DNA of 29,198 nt from Ophiosphaerella korrae (Eukaryota > Ascomycota > Dothideomycetes > Pleosporales > Phaeosphaeriaceae): assembly GCA_028456385.1 (NCBI GenBank), contig JALNQF010000452.1, positions 1-29,198 of the forward strand, read 5' to 3'. A model generated the notes under the pieces. The model was not told the origin of the DNA and made no database searches. It worked only from the letters and a program-made list of their open reading frames with translations. Position 1 is the stretch's first letter. The number at the start of each line of letters is the position of its first letter. Shown piece by piece: positions 22,361 through 29,198 of this stretch. The position numbers were made by a program, and so were the translations under genes.

Positions 22361-24050
22361 TAGGTATAGTGCGCTGTATAGTATATAAGATCGTATAGTA
22401 AATAATACTTAAGTACCTATTAACTATAAATCTTAGTAAGGTATCTAATTATTTATCTATTAGGCTTATTTAGAGTTATTAGCTTAGATTAAGTGTTCTA
22501 CTATATTCCTCTCTACTAGAGTAGCTAGAAAGAGACTAGGTTATAAAAGATATCTAGGTATATAGCTACGTTATATAGAACTAGTTTGTTTTCTATTAAC
22601 TAGTTTTTTAGCGTAAAGGTAAGAAATCTATATCTTTTTACTTATATCTTTAACTTACCTACCTATATATAATTATTTAGCCTTAATAGACAATAGTTAT
22701 ATACACAAGTTAGGTTGTTTGTAATATAGTAGGTTAAACTAGAGTCTAGGATAAAGGAATTCTAGAGAAAGTAGGTGTTACAAGTATTCTTTATAGTTTT
22801 AGTAATAAAAGTGCTCTTAATACTTAATATTTACTAGCCTTCTAGTTAATCTTCCTTATAGATTTTAGTAATCTAAGGTAACTTAGCGTGTAGTTCTATA
22901 TAAGGCTTTATTCGATACTTTAACTATCTTCTTATTAGTCCTTATAAGGTTATGTCGTACTTACGTTTGTAATTAATAAGCTCTTTTAGAGTCTTACTTA
23001 GAGTCTACTAATCTAGTACTTTATTAGGATTAATATAGTAGTAATTACTAAGTTTATAAAGTCTTTTGCAAGCTAGGTATTATTTACTTATAGCTCTTTA
23101 ACTTGTTATTTAGTTAACGTTAGTATTACTACTGCGTGTACGTTAATTACAAGGTCTACCCTATTTATTAAGTAGTGCGCTATCTACAAGAGAGGCGTCT
23201 CTAGTCTTACCCTAAGTAGTATTACTACTAGCAGCGTAAAGTAAAGTATTATCTACTACAAAAGTAGCTTTGCGCCTCTCTATATTTAGGGGATAGTATA
23301 CTATTATATACTTATAGTAGCGTTTTATTATCTCCTTCTAGTTTATACTAAGTAATAGCCTTCTATTATCTTAAAAGGTTATAGACTAAATTAGTACTAC
23401 GTGTTTAACAGCTACTAAAAAGTCTTAAGTAATTACATTAATTTATAGTAACTCTACTACTTAATACGTTTTAGCCTTAGTAGTAGTATAGTTATACTTA
23501 GCTATCTATATATCCTAATTTGCTAGGCTTCTTATAGGCTTAAGTAATTTAAGGTATTTATTACGTACACGCTCTTACTTAATACGCTCGTCTACGCTAA
23601 TAGTTTACTTTAGGTTTAATAGCTACTAACGTAGAGATTAGTTTAGTAAGTAGTACGTTCGTAGTAGATATAGCAAGACTAAGGATTAGATAAATATTAC
23701 AATATACTAGAGACTTAACTACTCCTTTTTGTACTTGTATTAGTCGCTATAGTATTACTTAGCTAATATTTTATAGTATTTAAGGTCTTCTTTAAAAGCC
23801 TTATAACTAGTAGCTAAGAGTTTAGACTACTACGTAGGAGTCTTAACACCTAATACTAGAGTGTAGTTAGCTATTACTAGAGCTCTAATTAGTTCTAGTC
23901 TCTAAATTAGCTAGGTAGAGGATTCTAGGTTAATCTTATCCTAAATGTTATATACTACGCATCTAGATTGTAGTTAAATTATCTATATAGTATAATCCTT
24001 ATTAGTCCTTAACGTTATAGTTAGATCGCGTTAGGTTGTACTAGCTATCT
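22361..24050 (-). pseudogene. Probable gag and protease region of copia C
   Basis: This part lies between the leader and the integrase of the same minus-strand element, where copia elements carry gag and protease in one frame. The minus strand near 22950 gives a basic segment ('NYKRKYDITL') that could be a degraded zinc knuckle, but the Cys/His spacing is not convincing. No protease motif was identified. The call rests mainly on position. Confidence 0.45.
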
Positions 24051-24300
24051 TGTTTTAGCTTTAAGTTATAAGAGGGTAGGAGATTATTACTTTTTAGAGT
24101 GCGCTTTAGTTAAGGCTAAGTGTAGTACTTAGCTTAATTTAAGAGTTATTAGAGGGCTACTAGAAGGTAAGAGATTTGCGCCCCTTTTTAAAGATGCTCG
24201 TAGTACTACTAAAGGGTAAGAGAATAGCACTTTTTACTAACGCGTGTAGGGCTACTAGAGGGTAAGAGATTAGCACTTTTTACTAATACTCTTTATAGTG
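24051..24300 (-). repeat. Degenerate 60-70-bp tandem repeats in the leader of copia C
   Basis: Phrases such as 'ggctactagagggtaagagattagcactttttactaa' recur with changes starting near 24152, 24210 and 24248. The unit is about 50-65 bp. The stretch lies between the 5' LTR and the gag region; it has no coding signal. Confidence 0.6.
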
Positions 24301-24384
24301 CTTAGCTTAATACTTAGCTTAATACTTAAGTTAATACTCGAGTTAATGCTCGAGTTAATACTTAAGTTAATACTTAAGTTAATA
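24301..24384. repeat. Exact 12-bp tandem array, 7 units, in the copia C leader
   Basis: Seven gap-free 12-mers of the type CTTAAGTTAATA, variants CTTAGCTTAATA (2) and CTCGAGTTAATR (2). The array ends about 50 bp before the 5' LTR, in the untranslated leader. The CTCGAG units keep CpG, so CTTAAG units cannot be explained by RIP alone (two changes on opposite strands). Confidence 0.92.
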
Positions 24385-24434
24385 TAAGTAGATACTAGTT
24401 TACTTAACTTAGTTAAGGCAGTAAAACTCTTAAT

Positions 24435-24983
24435 TGTTAGATTTAAAGGAGGTTATAGCAATTTAATAAAAAGGCTTTTTTGTAATAGCTATATAAGGGC
24501 CTTATTAGAGAGGGATACTAAGGCTTTTAGAAAAGCCCTTTTTAAGTTAGTTACCTATAACTTAAAAGTAATAAGTATAAACTAAGTAGATTAATTATTC
24601 TCTCTATCTCTAGCCCTACGCTCTATTTATGTATCTACGATATAGTAGTCTTAGCTAGGTCTCTTAAGATAGCGGCGAGCTAGATCCTTAACACTCCTTT
24701 ATTAAGGTGCTAGTTTCTTTGTTATATTAGTCGTACTAACGTAGTCTATCTCTTTATATATAAGATTCTTTATTCAATTCCTTTATTCGTAAAGGTTAAG
24801 GCTATAACCCTTTTAGCTATAGTAGGGTTAGTAGCTTAGCAATCGTTACACCTATACGCTAAGCCAATTAGATCGTAGCACTAGCTTAAGCGAGCCAATC
24901 AACAGATTCTAGGTACACCTAGAATCTATTGCGCCTCTCTACGCACATGCTATCGAGCATCTAATCATACAACTTATCTAATA
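24435..24983 (-). repeat. 5' LTR of copia element C (549 bp)
   Basis: Direct repeat of 11584-12132, starting TGTTAG and ending CTAATA. Its last 100 bp are the less mutated version ('cgcacatgctatcgagcatc' here against TA-only in the partner). It contains the hairpin at 24902-24929. In the element's orientation this is the promoter-bearing LTR. Confidence 0.95.
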
Positions 24984-24988
24984 ACTAG
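24984..24988. repeat. Target-site duplication ACTAG of element C, right copy
   Basis: Matches 11579-11583. Element A RT continues directly after it. Confidence 0.95.
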
Positions 24989-26692
24989 CTACTTTTTAGC
25001 GCGCTATTAACTTAGCCCTACTAGAATATTTAGATAACTTCTATACTATATATATAGATAACGTTTTAATATACTCTAATAATAAAATATACTATATCTA
25101 GTATATTTATAAAGTACTTACGCAACTAAAAGAGTAAGGCTTCTACGTAGATCCTAAAAAATCTAGCCTCTACGCTACTTTAGTTAGGTTTTTAGGTATA
25201 ATTATCTCTAATAAAAGAATTATAATAGATCTCTCTAAAGTTAAAGCTATTTAAGAGTAAGAAATACTAAAGACTACTAAAGAAGTCCTAGCCTTTCTAG
25301 GCTATACTAGATTCCTCTAGCGCTTTATTAAGGATTACTTAAGCCTTACCTTACTACTTACTAAGTTAATTAAGTCTAAGGTTATTACTAAACTTACTAA
25401 AGGAGATAGGCTACTTTTTTAAAAGACCTAGTATAAGCCTTTTATAATTACCTAAGAATATATAGATACTTTTAATAAACTAAAAGCTACTTTCTAGCTA
25501 GAAGTAGTCTTACTTTACTTTAACTCCTTAAAACTAATCTATATCTAAACTAACACTTCTAGATAAGCCTTAAGTAGAGTAATAAGCTAACTAAACTAAG
25601 ATAGAATCTAATAGCTAGTTAGCTTCTTCTTAATAAAACACACTCTAGTAGAATATAATTATAATATCTACGACCTAGAGCTTATAGCTATAATCTAAGT
25701 ATTTAAAGAATAGAAACTAGAGCTTATAGGTAGTCTATATATAATCTACGTTATAATAGACTACTATAATTTAGAAACCTTTATAATAACTAAAAAGCTT
25801 AATTACTACTAGGCTTACTAGTTATTATTTCTATCCTAATTTAATTTCTATATTAAATATACACCTAGTAATACAAATAAGGTTATAGACGCCCTAAGCT
25901 ACTAACTATAGGACTACCCTATAGATAATTCTAATCTACGAGTATTAAGAGCTAACTAAATTATCTTAAGCTCTTAAGTCTTAGCTCTAAGTGTAAAACC
26001 TACGCTAGATATAGTAATTTATACTCTAAGCCTCGCAGACCTATAAAAGCTAGATAGATTTACGCTAAAATAAGCTACTATAGTATACGCCTACCTTTAC
26101 TATATTGTAGGAATAAAACTAAAATTAGTAAACCTACTAGAGGATTTTCTACTACCTTATAATAGAGAACTAGACCTAGAACTCCTACTATATATTATTA
26201 ACCTACGCCTAATAGAAGAATTACTAGATATAGCGTACTTAGAAGACTACGTAGCCTAAGCTATATTTACTACTATAGATAGTAGATAATAAAAACTATT
26301 AAAAGCCTTCTATAAAGTAAGATACTACTTCTTATATACTAATATTAGCTTTACTAGATTAAAGAAAGAAAAGTACTTCTAAGTTAATAAAACGCGTTTA
26401 TATATCCCCCTAAACACCTATCTACGCTACTAAATCTTTAATTTATACTATAACTATTAGTTAGTAGGCTATAAAAGACTTTATAGCACGCTATATCTAA
26501 TATATAAGTACTATTATTAGCCTAAGATACTCTAAGCTATTAAGTAATTTTATAATATATACCTAATCTACTACTATATAAAGAACTTATAAGATAGCAA
26601 ACTTAGTTACCTCTAACCTATACTAATTTCTTATACACCCTAAACTAATATCTTAGTAGACTATATCTAAGCCTTACTAACTAGTAAAAATA
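24989..26692 (+). pseudogene. pol: Broken pol of chromovirus A, middle part (RT palm, RNase H, integrase finger)
   Basis: The frame resumes the RT cut at 11583: 'ATF', 'LALLEYLDNF', then the active site Y-I-D-N-V-L-I-Y-S near 25050 (second Asp to Asn), followed by 'FYVDPKKSS', 'VRFLGIIIS' and 'EVLAFLGYTRF'. RNase H is at about 25545-25890 ('YNIYDLELIAII', 'FNFYIKYTPSNTNKVIDAL'). The integrase zinc finger is at about 26390-26560 ('GYKRLYSTL'), and the start of the catalytic core near 26665 reads 'VDYI', the D of D-D-E kept. A 271-bp element then interrupts it. Stops are TAA/TAG. Confidence 0.88.
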
Positions 26693-26971
26693 GTAGTGTA
26701 GTAGAGTATTATAAAGAAAGGAATAGTAAAAAAAAAGGGGGTAGGTAGTTGCTAGGGAAACACGAGTACTAAGGGCTTATAAGGAGGCGAACTATTAAGG
26801 AGGAGAGGGAGAGGAGAGAGCGCGGCTAACAGGCCTTCGGGTCGCAGGATACAATCTATAGGAATGCAAACAACGTTTAGAACTAGTTTAGCTAATAAAG
26901 TCTAAGTTCCTTAAGACTAATAAGCCCTTAGGCCCTAGATCTATGTCGGGCACACAACCCTACAACAGTAG
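26693..26971. repeat. Flanking duplication GTAG around the short insert
   Basis: GTAG at 26693-26696 and again at 26968-26971. Removing the insert and one copy gives '...aatagtagctagattt...', which keeps the A integrase frame running into 'YILVI'. A 5-bp AGTAG reading is possible if the element ends one base earlier. Confidence 0.7.
26697..26967. mobile_element. Short TG...CA insertion, probable solo LTR (271 bp), nearly free of RIP
   Basis: It interrupts the integrase core of A. Ends are TGTAGTAG and CTACAACA, short imperfect inverted termini with TG...CA as in LTRs. Its composition differs sharply from its surroundings: CA, TG and CG are all common ('gcgcggctaacaggccttcggg', 'atgtcgggcacacaaccc'), with a purine-rich run at 26784-26820. 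It resembles none of the other LTRs in the window. A solo LTR left by LTR recombination is the simplest reading; a short non-autonomous element is the alternative. Orientation is unknown. Confidence 0.68.
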
Positions 26972-28073
26972 CTAGATTTATAAATATATCTTAGTAATTT
27001 ACTACTACCTTATAAAAAGACGCTATTTCTTCCCCTATAAGTCTCTAAAACCTAAAGAAGCTACCTAATATTTTATATCTATTTTTAAGCTTTATAGAGT
27101 CCTAATAAATATTATATCTAATAAAGAGATAACCTTTATTAGCTAATTTTAGCGCTACGTATATAAATACCTCTATATTACGTAAAAGTTCTTGACTATA
27201 TACTACCTAGAAACTAATAGCTAAACTAAGTAAGTAAATTAAGCTCTAGAGATCTTTCTAAGATAATATATTAACTACGCGTAAGATAACTAGGTAGCCT
27301 AGCTATACGTAGCTAAGTTCTAAGTAAATAATACTATTAATATATCTATTAAGATAACCCTATTTCTTGTAGATCTAGGGTATTACCTCTATAGTAGTAT
27401 ATACCCTAGTAAAAACAATAAAGATTAACTAAACCTAGCCTAATACAACTAATATATATAAGCTAATAAGCTACTTAATACTTATAGTAACCTAGTAGCC
27501 TACTTTAAAGAAAAAATACTCTAGGTATAATAAGAGTAAGTAGCTTAAGCTAATACCTCTTACTAAAGTAGACTAGTATATAAAGTTAGTAACTAAGCCT
27601 ATATTAGTATAGCTAATTAGAGAACTACTTAGCTAACTCTAAAATTAGACTACTAATAAGTAGGCCTATACTCTATTAAGAGAGTTATCTACGATAGTAG
27701 AGTATATAAGCTAGTACTACTCTAAGAGATACTAAGTAAAGGCGTATTCCTAGTCTTCTCTCTAAAACTCTTACGCCCTAGGGATTAGAAGCTCTTACTA
27801 GATTAAGACTTACTATAGCTAATCTCTATTATTATTACTAATAAAGAAACTAGTAGCGTATACAAAGAATACCTAGTAGAAGCTATCTTAGACGTATACT
27901 TTAAAGAGCGTAAAAAATACGTAAGATAGTACTACCTAGTCTACTAGACTAGCTATAATAAACCTATATAAGAGCTAGTAGAAGAATTTATAAAATATAA
28001 AGCTACCTTTAACTTTTACTAGAACTACTTAGAGAAAGCTAAACTACTAACTCTACGTATACCTAAAAAATAG
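26972..28073 (+). pseudogene. pol: Broken pol of chromovirus A, C-terminal part (integrase core and chromodomain)
   Basis: The frame resumes the integrase: 'YILVIYYYLIKRRYFFPYK', 'NNIISNKEITFIS' near 27110 (catalytic Asp now Asn), then 'VNxALEIFL' near 27240. A C-terminal region with 'YKLVLLQEIL' precedes a chromodomain at about 27860-27990: 'YLVEAILDVYFKERKKYV', 'YLVYQTSYNKP' and 'ELVEEF'. The frame ends at TAG 28071-28073 after 'RIPKK', which could be the original stop or a mutated codon. The end of this domain also appears in the inverted copy at 1030-1075. Confidence 0.87.
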
Positions 28074-28300
28074 AGCCCTAACAAAGACGTAACCTATTAG
28101 GGTATCTTAACCTACTAATAGGTATAAAAAAAGCCCCCTCTAAGGCGTAATTACTACCTTTAACCTTTACTAGAACTACTTAGAGAAGCCTAAAATACTA
28201 ACTATATACCTAAAATAGAGCTTAATAAAGACGTAACCTAGTAAGGCACCCTAGCTATTAGTAGGCGTAAAAAAAGCCCTCTAAAGCGTAATTAGAAAAC
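28003..28300 (+). repeat. Two tandem copies, period 151 bp, over the end of pol and the 3' region of A
   Basis: 'ctacctttaacytttactagaactacttagagaa' starts at 28003 and again at 28154, each followed by 'gacgtaacct' and a 'gcgtaaaaaaagcc'-like part. The inverted A copy has three. Confidence 0.8.
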
Positions 28301-28909
28301 TTTACTACTAGCTAAAGCTAAATTACAGCGTAAAAATAGTAGGAATAGTTTACTTTAGCTAGTAAGTGTAAGACTCTTTTTAGGTTAAGGCCTACTTCTA
28401 CTACTATAGCTGCAACTACTTTACTCTCTTATAACTAGTTACGCGTAGGTCTAGTTTACTATTATAGAATTTACAACTAGCTACTAAATTCCTAGCTAGA
28501 GCTACTCTATACTACCTACCCTTTAATACTTATAAATATTAGGCTTACTAGGTCCCCTATATTAATAAACCTACTTATCGCAAAGCCTATATCTATAGTA
28601 AGTACTTATATAAAGATCTAGCGCTATTAAAGTTACTTAGTAGTATTAACTTTACTTTCCCTTATATTATATACAAATACTTTTAGGTTTAATTTTATTA
28701 GCGCAAAGTAGAAGTAGTAGAAAAAGGTTTATAGTTAATACGTTTTATATGTAGAAGTTGCGTAGGTCTTAATTTTATACTAAAATTAGTAAAAACCTTA
28801 GCTTTATACTCTATAAATAACGATTTCGACTCTAAAACAGTTAACCTCTTTAACCTTAGCTACTACTACTACTACCTAATAGGTATTATTAGTTAATTAG
28901 AGCCCTTTT
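28301..28909 (+). other. 3' terminal region of element A (presumably includes its 3' LTR)
   Basis: No coding domain is seen. By position this should hold the polypurine tract and the LTR. A purine run 'agaagtagtagaaaaagg' near 28711-28728 is a candidate tract, but the LTR limits cannot be set because the 5' LTR of A is not in the window. A CTA-rich trinucleotide run (28859-28876) lies near the end. The whole region recurs inverted at 1-600. Confidence 0.5.
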
Positions 28910-28986
28910 TAAGCTCTAGGAATTCGCTCTTTAACAGGAGAGAGACGTATAAGGGAGTTATCCCTTATATTTCTTATTTTCGCACT

Positions 28987-29017
28987 AATATTAGTAAGTT
29001 TACAACTTACTAATATT
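28987..29017. repeat. Perfect hairpin, 14-bp arms, 3-base loop
   Basis: AATATTAGTAAGTT, loop TAC, AACTTACTAATATT. It opens the minisatellite; its right arm is the start of the first repeat unit. Confidence 0.9.
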
Positions 29018-29089
29018 ATAAACTTACTAATATTACAAACTTACTAATATCGCAAACTTACTAATATTGCGAACTTACTAATATATTAG
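29005..29089. repeat. 17-bp minisatellite, about 5 units
   Basis: Units ACTTACTAATATTRYRA start at 29005, 29022, 29039, 29056 and 29073. Variation is confined to the last four bases (ATAA, ACAA, CGCAA, GCGA) and looks like CpA/CpG to TpA steps from a common CG-bearing unit. Confidence 0.9.
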
Positions 29090-29108
29090 TAAGTTTACAA
29101 CTTACTAA
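29072..29108. repeat. Overlapping palindromes closing the minisatellite
   Basis: 29072-29095 (AACTTACTAATA/TATTAGTAAGTT) is a perfect 24-bp palindrome. It shares an arm with a second hairpin, TTAGTAAGTT-TAC-AACTTACTAA, at 29086-29108. Confidence 0.9.
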
Positions 29109-29150
29109 GATTTAACTACTATTCTACTTTTAGTTAGCGCTTAGTAAGCT

Positions 29151-29170
29151 ACTAGGTATATATACCTAGT
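29151..29170. repeat. 20-bp perfect palindrome
   Basis: ACTAGGTATA/TATACCTAGT with no loop. Beyond it, 'ttagtaagct' and 'acttacttag' extend the symmetry imperfectly to about 40 bp. Function unknown. Confidence 0.85.
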
Positions 29171-29198
29171 ACTTACTTAGATAGCTTTATCTACTATT

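Larger units (their letters stand above)
11584..24983 (-). mobile_element. Element C: RIP-mutated Ty1/copia retrotransposon, minus strand, itself interrupted by D
   Basis: LTRs of 549 bp at 11584-12132 and 24435-24983 flank an interior coded on the minus strand. Termini are TGTTAG...CTAATA, an ancestral perfect TGTTAG...CTAACA with the last C turned to T. The TSD is ACTAG. Domain order from high to low coordinate is gag region, GAG-pre-integrase, integrase, RT, RNase H. Integrase before RT is diagnostic for Ty1/copia. Without D the element is about 6.2 kb, a usual length. It landed in the RT gene of A, so it is younger than A. Confidence 0.95.
7926..28909 (+). mobile_element. Element A: RIP-mutated Ty3/gypsy chromovirus, split by element C and a short LTR-like insert; 5' LTR missing
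   Basis: A is the outer element. Its own sequence occupies 7926-11583, 24984-26696 and 26968 to about 28909, roughly 7.3 kb, and reads gag, pol and chromodomain on the plus strand. C is inserted inside RT and a 271-bp element inside integrase. No direct LTR pair is visible because the left end is cut at 7926, where B begins. The right limit is set by the inverted copy at 1-1075, which reaches the window edge, so it is a minimum. Both ends of the window are therefore A sequence in opposite orientations. Confidence 0.85.
28910..29198. other. Right flank of element A: palindromes and minisatellite, no gene
   Basis: No coding frame is seen. It holds a small hairpin (28949-28968, ATAAGGGA/TCCCTTAT), a 17-bp minisatellite bounded by palindromes, and a 20-bp perfect palindrome. 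It is TA-rich but keeps some CA and CG. Confidence 0.6.

Noticed and set aside
22950..22990. CCHC zinc knuckle of copia gag
   Set aside because: A Cys/Tyr-rich basic segment is visible on the minus strand, but the spacing does not fit C-x2-C-x4-H-x4-C, so it is not claimed.

Overview
The window reads as a gene-free island of dead retrotransposons from a filamentous ascomycete (Pezizomycotina). No intact gene is present: every recognisable protein is a transposon polyprotein broken by many TAG/TAA codons. The damage looks like repeat-induced point mutation (RIP, C-to-T preferring CpA). The dinucleotides CA and TG are almost gone (bases 1-300 hold no CA and one TG), TA is everywhere and CpG survives. 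TGG, CAG and CAA codons have become stops, and catalytic Asp codons have become Asn.

Layout. (1) Positions 1-1075 are an inverted, partial copy of the 3' end of element A. (2) Positions 1081-7925 hold element B, a complete Ty3/gypsy chromovirus on the minus strand with two LTRs (471 and 443 bp). (3) From 7926 to about 28909 runs element A, a plus-strand Ty3/gypsy chromovirus that has lost its 5' LTR and is split by later insertions. (4) Positions 11584-24983 hold element C, a Ty1/copia element on the minus strand with 549-bp LTRs and the target-site duplication (TSD) ACTAG, inserted into the reverse transcriptase (RT) of A. (5) Positions 13438-20608 hold element D, a second plus-strand chromovirus with 506-bp LTRs and TSD GTTAC, inserted into the RT of C. 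(6) Positions 26697-26967 hold a 271-bp TG...CA element, probably a solo LTR, with flanking GTAG, in the integrase of A; it is almost unmutated. (7) Positions 28910-29198 are flanking DNA with palindromes and a 17-bp minisatellite.

The insertion order is readable. A is oldest, C entered A and D entered C. Removing each insert plus one TSD rejoins the interrupted RT frame, directly for A and approximately for C. B is different: its two flanks are not a matching TSD and belong to A copies in opposite orientations, which suggests recombination between two B copies or another rearrangement.

I found no host genes, tRNAs, rRNAs, CRISPR arrays or new defence systems. The most unusual signals are the strand-asymmetric RIP in D, the near-intact short element in a mutated desert, LTR minisatellites whose copy number differs between LTR partners, the palindromes, and antisense reading frames between the chromodomain and 3' LTR of D and possibly of B and A. 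Coding boundaries are approximate because no frame is intact; LTR boundaries are base-level where a TSD or TG...CA terminus supports them.
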